Shown here in pieces: positions 8,786 to 17,845 of a stretch of 64,000 nucleotides of DNA. Source of the DNA: Akkermansia muciniphila (GTDB lineage Bacteria > Verrucomicrobiota > Verrucomicrobiia > Limisphaerales > BJHT01); the NCBI GenBank assembly GCA_945861535.1, contig CAMAUZ010000015.1, positions 43,600-107,599 on the forward strand, read 5' to 3'. The translations under genes and the position numbers were made by a program. Below the pieces are notes generated by a model that worked only from the letters and a program-made list of their open reading frames with translations, did not search any database and was not told the DNA's origin. Each line of letters begins with the position of its first letter. Positions within the stretch are counted from its first letter, which is position 1.

Positions 8786-8928
8786 GGCGGTCGCGCCCAG
8801 CCCCGGAAAACCCCCGGCGTACGAATGGCGTTCCAAACTCGTCCAGTTGCGGCTCCGCCGCGGTTTGTCCATCGAGCGTCTGTATCTCAACAGCAGCGGC
8901 CCCACTGAATTGTTTCACCTAAATCCTT

Positions 8929-11517
8929 ATGCGCATTTCCTCCGCCTCCTTGTTGATACGCCAGCTTGTTGCCGCCAGCCGCGCGCTGGCTGTCGCGCTC
9001 ACGCTGTTCGCCACCGCCACCGTCACCACCGCTGCGGTTAAAAAGCCCCTCCCACCGCCGGTCAAGCCCCCCGTCCCAGCCCCTGCGACCGCGCCAGCCG
9101 CAGCCGCGGCCACGGCGACCGCCCCCACTCTCACCGCCGCACAAACGGAATTCTTCGAAAACAAAATCCGCCCCGTCCTCGCGACCAGTTGCCTCAAATG
9201 CCACAACGCCGCCGAAGGCAAGACCAAGGGCGGCCTCGCGCTCGACACGCGCGAAGGCGTGCTCAAAGGCGGCGACACCGGCCCCGCCGTCGTCCCCGGC
9301 AATCCCGACCGCAGCCTCCTCATCAAAGCCATTCGTTACACCGACGCCGATCTCCAGATGCCGCCCAAAGGCGAGAAACTCTCCGACACCCAGATCGCCG
9401 ACTTCGTGAACTGGGTGAAAATGGGCGCGCCCCTTCCGCCCGCCGGCAAGACCAAGTACGCCGGCACCGCCACCGCCAAATCCCAGCATTGGGCTTTCCA
9501 AGCCGTCCGCAAGATCACGCCGCCCACCGTCACGCAATCCGCCTGGGTGGCCAATCCGCTCGACGCCTTCATTCTCGCCAAGCTCGAGGAGAAAGGCATG
9601 AAACCCAACGTCCCCGCCGACAAGCGCACGCTGATCCGCCGCGTCACCTTCGATCTCATCGGCCTGCCGCCCACGCCCGCGGAAGTGAAAGCCTTCGTCG
9701 AGGACACCGCGAAAGACGCCTACGAAAAACTCGTGGACCGCCTCCTCCAATCCCCGCACTACGGCGAGCGCTGGGGCCGCTACTGGCTCGATGTCGCCCG
9801 CTATTCCGACACCAAGGGCGAGGCCGCCAAACGCCGCGAGACGCCCGTGTATCCGTACGCGTGGACTTACCGTGATTACGTCATCCGCTCCTTCAACGAG
9901 GACAAGCCCCTCCCGCAATTCATCATCGAGCAGATTGCCGCCGACAAGATGCCGGGCCTCAAGGACCGCGCGAACCTCGCCGCGCTGGGCTTCCTCACCG
10001 TCGGCGACCACTTCAACGGCAACAACAACGACATCATCAACGACCGCATCGACGTCGTGACCAAGGGCTTCCAGGCGCTCACCGTCACTTGCGCCCGCTG
10101 CCACGACCACATGTTCGATCCCATCCCGCAGCGCGACTACTATTCGCTGCACGGCATCTTCGCCAGCAGCATGGAGCCGAAGGAACTCCCCATCATCGGC
10201 AGCCCGCCCGACAAAACCGCCGCGCAGGAATATTGGAAACAACGCACCCAACTCCAAAGCCAGCTCGAAAGCTTCGGCAAGGGCGGCAAAGGCAAGGACA
10301 ACAAAAACCTCGCCAAGGAAAAACTCGAACTCCAGGCCCGCCTCGACGCGCTCGATGTCAACCATCCCGGCGCCCCCGGTCGCGCGATGATTCTCGAGGA
10401 CAAGGACAAACCCGGCGACTCCCCGATTTTCCTCCGCGGTGAGGCCGAGAACAAGGGCGACCTCGTCCCGCGCCGTTATCTCGAAGTCATCAACGGCGCG
10501 GTCCGCCGGCCTTTCTCCTACGGCAGCGGCCGCCTCGAACTCGCCTACGCCATCGGCAACCGTAACAACCCGCTCACCGCCCGCGTGATGGTCAACCGCG
10601 TCTGGCTCCACCATTTCGGCGAAGGCATCGTCACCACGCCCGACGACTTCGGCACGCAATCCGCGCCGCCGAGCCATCCCGAGCTGCTCGACTGGCTCGC
10701 AACCACTTATATGGACCTCGGCTGGTCGATGAAGAAACTGCACAAACTCATCCTGCTCTCGAACACCTACCAGCAGAGCAGCGCGAACAATCCCCGCTAC
10801 GCCCAGACCGATCCCTTCAACCGCCTCCTCTGGCGCGCGAACATCCGTCGCCTCGAGTTCGAGCCGCTCCGCGATTCCATCCTCGCCATGGGCGGCGTGC
10901 TCGACCGCACCGTCGGCGGCCGCTCGGTGAACCTCGCCGGCGAACCCGGCGGCGGCCGCATGATCAAGGGCCTGGGCAAAGCCGCCGGCTCGCTCCGCCC
11001 CGTCGGCTCCTACTCCACGCGCCGCACCGTCTATGGCTACATTGACCGCGCCAACCTCGCCGAGATGTTCAACCACTTCGATTTCGCCTCGCCCGAAATG
11101 CCCACCGGCAAACGCTACGAAACCATCGTCCCGCAACAGGCGCTCTTCCTGATGAACAGCCCGCTCGTCATCGAACAGGCGCGCAACCTCGTGAACCGTT
11201 CTGATTTCCAAAGCCTCAGCGACCCCGACGACCGCGTCACCTGGCTCTACGAACTCATCTTCCAACGCGCCCCCAGCCCCACCGAACTCAAGCTCGGCCT
11301 GCTCTTCTTCGAGGACGCCCCGATCGCCTCCTCCGGCTCCGCCGAGGTCGCCCTGCCCGTCTCCACCTCTCCGGCGACCACGCCCGTCGTCGCACCCGGC
11401 AAAGGCCGCCCGGCCCTGCGCGGTCCGGCACAAGGTGCGGCGGCAAAGCCCCTCACCGTCTGGGCCGAATTCGCCCACGCCCTCCTGCTCACCAACGAGG
11501 CATCGTACGTGAACTGA
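8929..11517 (+). CDS. DUF1549/DUF1553 protein with N-terminal cytochrome c-like domain
   Basis: The 862-residue secreted protein begins with a signal peptide (residues about 1-35) and a Pro/Ala linker. A PSCyt1 cytochrome c-like domain follows, with heme motif CLKCHN near residue 87 and a distal MPPKGEKLS. Next come DUF1549 (PSCyt2; [54 protein letters not shown]) and DUF1553 (PSD1; [50 protein letters not shown]). The CHDH motif is a second possible heme or metal site. The role of the family is unproven; in context with DUF1501 an envelope redox or glycan-related role is inferred. A coiled, lysine-rich segment lies around residues 435-480. Confidence 0.94.
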   Translation: MRISSASLLIRQLVAASRALAVALTLFATATVTTAAVKKPLPPPVKPPVPAPATAPAAAAATATAPTLTAAQTEFFENKIRPVLATSCLKCHNAAEGKTKGGLALDTREGVLKGGDTGPAVVPGNPDRSLLIKAIRYTDADLQMPPKGEKLSDTQIADFVNWVKMGAPLPPAGKTKYAGTATAKSQHWAFQAVRKITPPTVTQSAWVANPLDAFILAKLEEKGMKPNVPADKRTLIRRVTFDLIGLPPTPAEVKAFVEDTAKDAYEKLVDRLLQSPHYGERWGRYWLDVARYSDTKGEAAKRRETPVYPYAWTYRDYVIRSFNEDKPLPQFIIEQIAADKMPGLKDRANLAALGFLTVGDHFNGNNNDIINDRIDVVTKGFQALTVTCARCHDHMFDPIPQRDYYSLHGIFASSMEPKELPIIGSPPDKTAAQEYWKQRTQLQSQLESFGKGGKGKDNKNLAKEKLELQARLDALDVNHPGAPGRAMILEDKDKPGDSPIFLRGEAENKGDLVPRRYLEVINGAVRRPFSYGSGRLELAYAIGNRNNPLTARVMVNRVWLHHFGEGIVTTPDDFGTQSAPPSHPELLDWLATTYMDLGWSMKKLHKLILLSNTYQQSSANNPRYAQTDPFNRLLWRANIRRLEFEPLRDSILAMGGVLDRTVGGRSVNLAGEPGGGRMIKGLGKAAGSLRPVGSYSTRRTVYGYIDRANLAEMFNHFDFASPEMPTGKRYETIVPQQALFLMNSPLVIEQARNLVNRSDFQSLSDPDDRVTWLYELIFQRAPSPTELKLGLLFFEDAPIASSGSAEVALPVSTSPATTPVVAPGKGRPALRGPAQGAAAKPLTVWAEFAHALLLTNEASYVN

Positions 11518-11818
11518 GGCCAAATTCGTCCGGCTGTCTCCCTCCCCCACGGAGCGCGGCTGTGTCACAGACCAGCCGCAGCAGCCCGGTGGACAAGCGG
11601 CGTTTCGAACTATTCCGTAACTGCGGTTTTGCGGACGCGCTCCGGGGCAGCTGCGGCGGGCACCCGCCCGCGGACGCAGCAAGCTGGAGCGCAGCGCGAT
11701 GCCCGCCGAACCAACCGCCCCGCGCGGACGGCCGCACTCCGCGAGAGTCGCGCACCACGCCGTCCGGCGTTAACCCGCTTGCCCTCGCCGACGCCGTCGG
11801 CAGGATGCCGCCGCTTTC
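11518..11818. repeat. intergenic stretch with partial GAGCGCGGCTGTGT repeat
   Basis: Positions 11549-11590 match the left arm of the dispersed element seen at 8275 and 16311 (GGAGCGCGGCTGTGT then ACCAGCCGCAGCAGCC). The right arm is missing or decayed. The rest of the gap shows no gene. Confidence 0.6.
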
Positions 11819-12736
11819 ATGAAACCGAAAATCTCCGCCTTTCCCAAATGCTACCTCGAGAAAATCGCCGGCGAACGGACGATGTCCGTGTTCGACTGGA
11901 TCGCCATGGCCAGGACGCTCGAGGCGGACGGTTTGGAAATGTATGAGGGCTTTTTCACCAGTCTCGAGGACGGCTACATCGACTCGGTCGGCGAGGCCAT
12001 CCACGCCGCCGGGTTTGCGATGCCGATGCTTTGTTGCTCGCCGGATTTCACCCAACCGGAGCGCGCGGCGCGGCAGCGGGCCGTCGAGCACGAGGCGCGG
12101 ATGATTCACGTCACGCGGCGCCTGGGCGGTCCGCGCGCGGTCTGCCGCGTGCTCAGCGGGCAGCGGCGGCCGGAGGTCCGCATCGAGGACGGCATCGAGT
12201 GGGTGGTGGAATGCATCCAGGAATTGCTGCCGGTCGCGCGCGAGTGCGATGTGGTTTTGGGAATCGAAAATCATTACAAGGACGGCTTCTGGAAATTCCC
12301 CGAGTTCGCGCAGAAGAAAGATGTGTTCCTGAAAATCCTCGCCGCCATTCCGGACCGGAACCATTTCGGGGTGCAGTACGATCCCTCCAACGCGATCGTC
12401 GCCGGCGACGATCCGCTCGACTGGCTCGTGGCGGTGCAGGACCGCGTGGTGAGCATGCACGCCAGCGATCGGTCGTTGACCGCGGGCGCCAGCCTCGACG
12501 AACTGCGCCAGAGCGACGGCACGCTCGGCTATTCGCCCAAGCTGAAACACGGCGTCGTCGGCAAAGGGCTGAATGACTACCCCGCGATCCTCACCTTGCT
12601 CGCGAAAAACCATTACGCCGGCTGGATCAGCATCGAGGACGGCATGAATGGCATGGTGGAAATGGCGGAGTCGCTGGCCTATCTGCATCGCATGGTGGAC
12701 CGCTACTTTGGCGATCTTCCCGCTCCCCAAAAATGA
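11819..12736 (+). CDS. sugar phosphate isomerase/epimerase-like TIM barrel
   Basis: This 305-residue cytoplasmic protein has the xylose isomerase-like (AP endonuclease 2) TIM-barrel pattern. The metal-site motifs are visible in order: GIENHYKDG (Glu), GVQYDPSN (Asp), SMHASD (His/Asp) and SIEDGMNG (Glu/Asp). Family members isomerise or epimerise sugars, keto-sugars or inositol derivatives; the substrate here is unknown. The stop overlaps the start of the next gene (Gfo/Idh/MocA oxidoreductase) in an ATGA junction, so the two are translationally coupled. This pairing is often found in inositol, keto-glucoside and rare-sugar catabolism. Confidence 0.86.
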   Translation: MKPKISAFPKCYLEKIAGERTMSVFDWIAMARTLEADGLEMYEGFFTSLEDGYIDSVGEAIHAAGFAMPMLCCSPDFTQPERAARQRAVEHEARMIHVTRRLGGPRAVCRVLSGQRRPEVRIEDGIEWVVECIQELLPVARECDVVLGIENHYKDGFWKFPEFAQKKDVFLKILAAIPDRNHFGVQYDPSNAIVAGDDPLDWLVAVQDRVVSMHASDRSLTAGASLDELRQSDGTLGYSPKLKHGVVGKGLNDYPAILTLLAKNHYAGWISIEDGMNGMVEMAESLAYLHRMVDRYFGDLPAPQK

Positions 12737-13821
12737 AACCCGTTCGCACCGCACTGGTGGGTTGCGGGAAAGTTGGCGGCCTCCACGCATCCGCGCTGGC
12801 GGCGCTGCCCGAGTCAAAACTGGTCGCGGTCTGCGATCCGAGCCTGGACCGCGCGGAAGCTTTCGCCGCGCGGCACGGCGGACGCGCCTTTCGCGAGGTG
12901 CCGCAGATGCTTCGCGAATCCGGCGCGGAGGCGGTGTTCGTATGCACGCCGCACCCGCTCCACGCGGATTGCTCCGTGCTGGCCGCACAGGCAGGCCTGC
13001 ATGTGATGGTGGAGAAACCCATGGCCGCGAGCCTCGCCGACTGCGACGCGATGCTCGGGGCGGCGCGGAAATCCGGCGTGACGCTCGGCGTGATGAGCCA
13101 GCGGCGTTTCTACGAGCCGGTGCTGCGGATGAAGGCCGCCATCGACGCCGGGAAAATCGGCCGGCCGGTGCTCGGGGTGTTTCAGATGTTTAGCTGGCGG
13201 GACCAGGCCTATTACGAATCCGATCCCTGGCGCGGAAAATGGGCGACCGAAGGCGGTGGCGTGCTGGTCAATCAGTCCCCGCATCAGCTCGATCTGCTCC
13301 GCTGGTTCATGGGGGATGTGGCGGAAATCAGCGGCCGCTGGAGCAATCTGAATCATCCCTACATCGAAGTGGACGACACCGCGGTGGCGACGCTCACCTT
13401 CCGCAATGGCGGCCTCGGCTCGATTGTCACGAGCCTGTCGCAGAAGCCGGGGATCTTCACCAAAGTGCATGTTCACGGGGCGAACGGCGCGTCCATCGGC
13501 GTCGAGACCGACCGCGGCGCGACCTTCATCGCGGGCGTTTCCAAAATCGCCGAGCCGCCCCTCAACGATCTCTGGACCATTCCCGGCGAGGAACATCTGC
13601 TGTCGGAATTTCAAGCCGCCGACCGCGCGCGCTTCGGGGCCATCGACGCCGTCGCGCATTATCACGCGCTGCAAATTCAGGATTTCCTGCGCGCCATCCA
13701 AGAGGGCCGGCCGCCGCTGGTGACCGGTGAAGATGGGCGCGCCGTGGTCGAGATGTTCTCCGCGATCTACGAATCTCACCGGCGCAAGGCAGCGGTGGCG
13801 CTGCCGCTGACGGGGGAGTGA
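12733..13821 (+). CDS. Gfo/Idh/MocA family oxidoreductase
   Basis: The 362-residue NAD(P)-dependent sugar or cyclitol dehydrogenase has an N-terminal Rossmann domain (TALVGCGKVGGLHASAL; acidic DP after the second strand favours NAD). The cofactor-side signature EKPMA lies near residue 95, and the C-terminal substrate domain contains GGGVLVNQSPHQLDLLRWFMG with the catalytic-type His. It overlaps the isomerase-like gene by 4 bp. The pair probably interconverts a keto-sugar or cyclitol; the substrate cannot be read from sequence. No signal peptide is present, so it is cytoplasmic. Confidence 0.92.
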   Translation: MKPVRTALVGCGKVGGLHASALAALPESKLVAVCDPSLDRAEAFAARHGGRAFREVPQMLRESGAEAVFVCTPHPLHADCSVLAAQAGLHVMVEKPMAASLADCDAMLGAARKSGVTLGVMSQRRFYEPVLRMKAAIDAGKIGRPVLGVFQMFSWRDQAYYESDPWRGKWATEGGGVLVNQSPHQLDLLRWFMGDVAEISGRWSNLNHPYIEVDDTAVATLTFRNGGLGSIVTSLSQKPGIFTKVHVHGANGASIGVETDRGATFIAGVSKIAEPPLNDLWTIPGEEHLLSEFQAADRARFGAIDAVAHYHALQIQDFLRAIQEGRPPLVTGEDGRAVVEMFSAIYESHRRKAAVALPLTGE

Positions 13822-14458
13822 GCAGCGGCCGCAAGGTCGCACCGCTTTTCTCCGAAGCGCGGACTGGCAGCCGGTTGTGCTGAAGCCCGTGCGGCCATCT
13901 CCGCTTTGTGCCGGAGGCAGGCAAGAAATCAGCCGATGGTGAAGCGCAGCGGAACCACCGGGAAAACCGAACCAAAGAGCGCTGCGTCCCGGCGGGGCGC
14001 GAGAGCCGTGAAACCCCGCCGTCATGCCTCGCCACGGCGACGCGCGCACCGTTGGCACCAGCAGTTGGAACCACGAAATACCCGAAGCACACGAACGAAG
14101 CAGCCCTTCGAAAAACGGACCGGTTTACTCGGCGAGGGAAGCCTTCGTTGCGGTCCGATGCGGAGGCACAGCGACGGCGGAAGCGCCGCGGAGGCGAGCT
14201 GTGTTGGTGCGATTGCAGGGCTCTCGCGCCCCGCCGGGGCGCACGATCGGGTGGCGGTGGCAGGTCCGGTGGTTCCGCGGTGCTTCACCACCGGCTAATT
14301 TCTTACGTGCCTCCGGCACGATGCGATAGACACGGATACACGGATGAAACCCAGCGTGCGGAGCGGCGCTCGTCCGGCGAACACTGGATGGTCCGCATCC
14401 CCGTCCCCATCCGGGTTCATTCGTGTCCAACCGTGTCCAGCCGTGGTTGAGCTTCCGC
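13822..14458. repeat. 637-bp gene-free stretch with a pair of ATTAGCCGG-family arms
   Basis: Positions 13909-14012 (CAGCCGATGGTGAAGCGCAG, ACCACCGG, CGTCCCGGCGGGGCGCGAGA) and 14217-14327 are roughly 110-bp arms of an inverted repeat. The right arm contains TTCACCACCGGCTAATTTCT and GTGCCTCCGGCACG. Near 14328-14350 and 14414-14448 the words ACACGGATACACGGATGAA and CGTGTCCAACCGTGTCCA form a second inverted pair. No gene is recognised. Confidence 0.75.
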
Positions 14459-15142
14459 CTACGGTTTCGCGGTTGTCTTTTCGCCGCTGATTTTGAGGTT
14501 CCGCACCTGGACGGATTTGCCGGCGGCGAGCCAACTCCGGACCTTGGGCGTGGCGAGGAACGCGTGCCGGGCGCGCAGTTCATGCCCGTCGAGATTCGCC
14601 GCCATCTGGTCGCCCTTCCACTCCACGCGCAGGTGATGCCACTCGCCGGCTTTCACCGGAACCGCCAGCCGGGCGATGGTGTGCGAGGGCTTCACGGAAT
14701 CTTCCGCGATGCTCAGGGTCGTGGCCGTCACGACCACGCGGCCGACATGTTTGTCCGCATCGCAGCCCACGAGGAAGCTGCCCGGACCCTCGACCAAGAA
14801 CTCCACTTCGATCACCGCGGTCGCCAGTCCGACATTGTGATGCAAGACCGGAATGTGTTTTTCCTCCGGCAGATCGAGGACGCGCAGCACGCCGTCCTGC
14901 GGCGTCCATTTCCCCTTGGCGACACTGAAACTCGCATCAAGCGGTCCCTTGAAATCAGGCGTGGCAATCGCCGGCAGCGGGCGGTCGTGCAGAAGCAGCT
15001 TGCCCTCCTGCGCGAAGGCGTCCGACGCGGTGGCGAAGGCGAAGATAAGGCCGAAGACAAAAGCGAGATTCAGCGCGGGGCGACCAAGCGGTGAGATGAC
15101 CTTCTGCGCGGACGGGGACTCGGATCGGGTTGTATTTTTCAT
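14459..15142 (-). CDS. secreted protein with concanavalin A/laminin G-like domain (predicted)
   Basis: The 227-residue protein has a long N-terminal export segment (hydrophobic LNLAFVFGLIFAFATASDAFAQ, residues about 24-45). The rest reads as a beta-sandwich of the concanavalin/3-keto-disaccharide hydrolase-like type: WTPQDGVLRVLD, GSFLVGCDADKHVGRVVV, GEWHHLRVEWKGDQMAANLDG and VQVRNLKISGE. This layout (a delta F-loss style beta repeat ending in a 'V.V.NLK.' strand) matches small sugar-binding or hydrolase-like domains common in Verrucomicrobia. It resembles the 59447 protein in architecture, not closely in sequence. It stands alone on the minus strand between repeat clusters. The function is not established. 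Confidence 0.7.
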   Translation of the reverse strand: MKNTTRSESPSAQKVISPLGRPALNLAFVFGLIFAFATASDAFAQEGKLLLHDRPLPAIATPDFKGPLDASFSVAKGKWTPQDGVLRVLDLPEEKHIPVLHHNVGLATAVIEVEFLVEGPGSFLVGCDADKHVGRVVVTATTLSIAEDSVKPSHTIARLAVPVKAGEWHHLRVEWKGDQMAANLDGHELRARHAFLATPKVRSWLAAGKSVQVRNLKISGEKTTAKP

Positions 15143-15253
15143 TTTTAGCGAAACGGAATTGGAACCAGGAATGGAATCGGATGCCCCCGACCCTCCCGAA
15201 GTCGTCCGCCAAAGTCACCCCCGCATTCCGGTCGCACCGCGCTCCCCGCCCAC

Positions 15254-15438
15254 CCTTGTAGGAGTCGAGGTCACGAGACTCTGACCATTTCTGCGCGAGC
15301 GGCGGACTGAATCTCATGGGCTGACTCGGGCGAGGCGCGTGGGACCGGAACCTGGTTGCAAGACGCGGCTTGGGATGTGTCCGGGCGGGCCGCTCGCGGA
15401 AGGAGGTTAGAGTCTCGTTACCTCGGCTCCTACAAAGG
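15254..15438. repeat. inverted pair of TAGGAG-family repeats
   Basis: The arm at 15254-15286 (CCTTGTAGGAGTCGAGGTCA and on, ending CTCTGACC) is the reverse complement, with few changes, of 15405-15438 (GGTTAGAGTCTCGTTACCTC and on). It is the same family as 4645-4747, in the gap upstream of the SDR gene. Confidence 0.85.
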
Positions 15439-15533
15439 CGGGAGCGCGGGTGGCTCGCCCGCGAGATTGTGCGAGCCCCTCACTCGTGACCGATCCTTGC
15501 CTGCCCGGCGCGCGACTGTGACAGTCCCGCGCC

Positions 15534-16307
15534 ATGCACTTGAATCTCGCCCAGCAGACGGTCGCAGTGTTCGGCGCGGCGCGCGGCATCGGGCGGGCAA
15601 TCGCGGAGGAATTTGTCACCGAGGGCTGCCGGGTCCACGGCTTCGACCGGAGCCCGGACCCCGCCCCGCCGCCCGCCGGCGCGACGAACGTTCAGGGCGA
15701 TGTCACCTCGTATGAGCAGGTGCGCGCCTTTGCCGCGGGGCTGGGCGAGGTCGATCACGTTGTCTATTCGGTCGGCGTCGGCTCGGGGAAATTCGGCTTT
15801 CCCTTCTGGAATCTCGAGCCGGGCGACTGGGCGCGCGTGTTGGAAATCAATCTCCTCGGCGCGGTGAACGTAGCGCACGCCTTCGCCCCGAAACTCATCA
15901 CGCGGCGGAAAGGTTCGCTGCTGTTCCTGGTCTCCGTCGCCGGCCAGATCGGCTCGCAGACCGACCCGCCCTACAGCGCGGCCAAGGCGGGACTCATCAA
16001 CTTCATGCAATGCGCCGCCAAAGACCTCGCGCCCCACGGCATCCGCGTGAACGCCCTCTCGCCGGGCATGGTCCAGACCGACCTGAATCAATCTGTCTGG
16101 CAGGCCGGCCAGGCCCGCCTCTCGCCCGCCGAGCGTCAAGACTACGCGAGCTGGGCTGAGGAAAAAATCCGCAAAGTGTCCCCGCTCGGCCGCTGGCAGA
16201 CGCCTGCGGAAATGGCGGCCATGGCGGTCTTCCTCGCCTCCGATCACGCGCAAAACATCACCGGCCAGACCCTCAACATCGACGGCGGCCAGGTGATGCA
16301 CGCGTGA
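15534..16307 (+). CDS. SDR family NAD(P)-dependent oxidoreductase
   Basis: The classical short-chain dehydrogenase of 257 residues has the cofactor motif FGAARGIGRAIAEEF near the N-terminus and acidic D37 after the second strand, suggesting NAD. VYSVGVGSG stands in the NNAG position. The catalytic Ser lies in LFLVSVAGQ, YSAAK carries Tyr and Lys, and the ending NITGQTLNIDGGQ is typical. Substrates in this subgroup are sugars, hydroxy acids or ketosteroids. It opens the run of same-strand genes that leads to the lyase-like proteins; a repeat-filled gap of 482 bp separates it from the next oxidoreductase. Confidence 0.93.
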   Translation: MHLNLAQQTVAVFGAARGIGRAIAEEFVTEGCRVHGFDRSPDPAPPPAGATNVQGDVTSYEQVRAFAAGLGEVDHVVYSVGVGSGKFGFPFWNLEPGDWARVLEINLLGAVNVAHAFAPKLITRRKGSLLFLVSVAGQIGSQTDPPYSAAKAGLINFMQCAAKDLAPHGIRVNALSPGMVQTDLNQSVWQAGQARLSPAERQDYASWAEEKIRKVSPLGRWQTPAEMAAMAVFLASDHAQNITGQTLNIDGGQVMHA

Positions 16308-16310
16308 TCC

Positions 16311-16458
16311 ACAACCCGCGGAGCGCGGCTGTGTCCGCCGAGGACCAGCCGCAGCAGCCCCGGATCGTCGCGGGCACCCGCGGGCACCCGTTGGAATCCG
16401 CGGCGTCCCTTGCGGACAACGTGTTGCGGCTGGTGCTCCGCACACAGCCGCGCTTCGG
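16311..16458. repeat. dispersed palindromic element (GAGCGCGGCTGTGT family), full copy
   Basis: It starts three bases after the SDR stop. The left arm GGAGCGCGGCTGTGTCCGCC and right arm CACACAGCCGCGCTTCGG match the copy at 8275-8416, including the central TTGGAATC and GCGTCCCTTGCGGACA. Confidence 0.87.
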
Positions 16459-16513
16459 AAAAACCCTCGCGGCGCGGGGCCGTGTGGCGCACGGGAGGGG
16501 GGCGGCGGAATTG

Positions 16514-16592
16514 TTGGCAAAGGAATGGAGCCAAAGGGAGGGGGACAGGGATACTTCTGGTCTTCATTCCTTTGCCTCCATTCCTTTGCCAA
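16514..16592. repeat. 24-bp near-perfect inverted repeat
   Basis: TTGGCAAAGGAATGGAGCCA continues to 16537 and pairs with 16569-16592 (reverse complement) with one mismatch, leaving a loop of about 31 bp. It could form a strong hairpin between the SDR gene and the second Gfo/Idh/MocA gene. Its role is unknown. Confidence 0.85.
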
Positions 16593-16789
16593 ATCCGGTT
16601 CGAGTTTGGGGGCGGATTCAGGTTGGCGACGGGGCGCTCGATCGAACGCACAATGTGCGGGGAACTCCGCCTCCTCACGTCGGCGGCTACAACCCGGCTT
16701 TCCGCCCGCCCCGCAGTTGAAATCCATCGGCCGGCCATGTCTTATCCGTCGCACCTGAACTTCCACCGCATGAAACCTGTCCTCTGCCG

Positions 16790-17803
16790 ATGAAACTCGC
16801 ACTGCTCGGACTCAAGGGCCACGTCACTGCCGTCGTCGCGGGGGCCAAGCTGCTCGGCGATGTCGAGATCGTCGCGGTCTCCGACAACAACCTGAAAGCC
16901 GCCGAGGCCTTCCTGAAACGCCTCCCGCAGCCCCACGCTGCGCAAGCCTACGAGCAATGGCAGCACGTCCTCGAACATACGCTGCCCGATGTCTGCTGCG
17001 TCGCTGACGAAAGTGGGATGCGCCTCGAGCAGTTGCTCGCGCTGCTCGCACGCGGCGTTCACATCATTTCCGAAAAGCCGCTCGTGACCACGCTCGCCGA
17101 TCTCGAGCGCCTGCGCGCCGCGTTCGCGAAATCCAAATCACAACTCACGATGCTGCTCGAACTGCGGCACCAGCCGAAATACGCGCGCGTCCGGGAGATC
17201 ATCCAGCGCGGTGGTATCGGCACGGTCTCGCAGGTGGCGACGCAGAAGTCTTACAAATGGGGCGAGCGCCCCGCGTGGCTCCAGAGCCGTGCCCGTCTCG
17301 GCGGCACGATTCCCTACATCGGCATCCATTCGCTCGACATCATCCGCTGGGTCACGGGCCTCGATTTCACCCAAGTCGCGGCGTTCCACGGGCGCAGCGG
17401 ACGGCCCGAGTTCGGCGAGACCGAGGACCAGGCCTCGATCCTCGCGCAGTTGTCCAACGGCGCGTCCGTCACGGCCCGCTTGGACTATCTGCGCCCCGCC
17501 AAGGCCGCCAGCCACGGCGACGATCGCCTCCGCGTCACCGGCACCAAGGGCGTGCTCGAAGTGAATGAGGGCGACGACGCCATCACGCTCGTCACCGACG
17601 CCGGCACCGAGCGCATTCCGTTTGAGGTCACCGAGAACATCTTCGTCGAGTTCGTGAAATTTCTTCGCGGCGGCCGGCCCCCGCGCATCACGGCGGACGA
17701 CAGCTTTTACATCACGGAGGTCGTGCTGCGGGCGCGCGAGGCGGCGGATGAAAGGAAACTGATCGCACTGCCGCCGTTGCGTCCCGTCCGCGGTTCCCGA
17801 TAG
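16790..17803 (+). CDS. Gfo/Idh/MocA family oxidoreductase
   Basis: The 337-residue protein has a Rossmann N-terminus (LGLKGHVTAVVAGAKLLGDV, with a changed glycine motif) and VAVSDN after the second strand. The EKPLVTTL signature lies near residue 95, and the C-terminal domain includes GGTIPYIGIHSLDIIRWVTG with the His-Asp pair typical of the family. The usual GxGxxG reads GLKGH, so cofactor binding may be altered. It is followed after 42 bp by an epimerase-like gene and appears to be in the same operon as the DapA-like and lyase-like genes. The substrate is unknown; an acidic or modified sugar is inferred from context. Confidence 0.88.
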   Translation: MKLALLGLKGHVTAVVAGAKLLGDVEIVAVSDNNLKAAEAFLKRLPQPHAAQAYEQWQHVLEHTLPDVCCVADESGMRLEQLLALLARGVHIISEKPLVTTLADLERLRAAFAKSKSQLTMLLELRHQPKYARVREIIQRGGIGTVSQVATQKSYKWGERPAWLQSRARLGGTIPYIGIHSLDIIRWVTGLDFTQVAAFHGRSGRPEFGETEDQASILAQLSNGASVTARLDYLRPAKAASHGDDRLRVTGTKGVLEVNEGDDAITLVTDAGTERIPFEVTENIFVEFVKFLRGGRPPRITADDSFYITEVVLRAREAADERKLIALPPLRPVRGSR

Positions 17804-17845
17804 TTTCACCCCCATCGCCGCCATCACTGACCTGACCGCCGCCGC

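Noticed and set aside
8887..11682. Very long minus-strand open frame opposite the DUF1549/DUF1553 gene (931 codons)
   Set aside because: It mirrors a well-recognised plus-strand gene and its translation has the biased Val/Gly/Ala/Arg look of antisense frames in GC-rich DNA; no family motif is seen.
8505..14327. Whether the regular palindromes form a CRISPR array
   Set aside because: The units are not short direct repeats with even spacers, arms are inverted, copies are scattered, and no cas gene is present.
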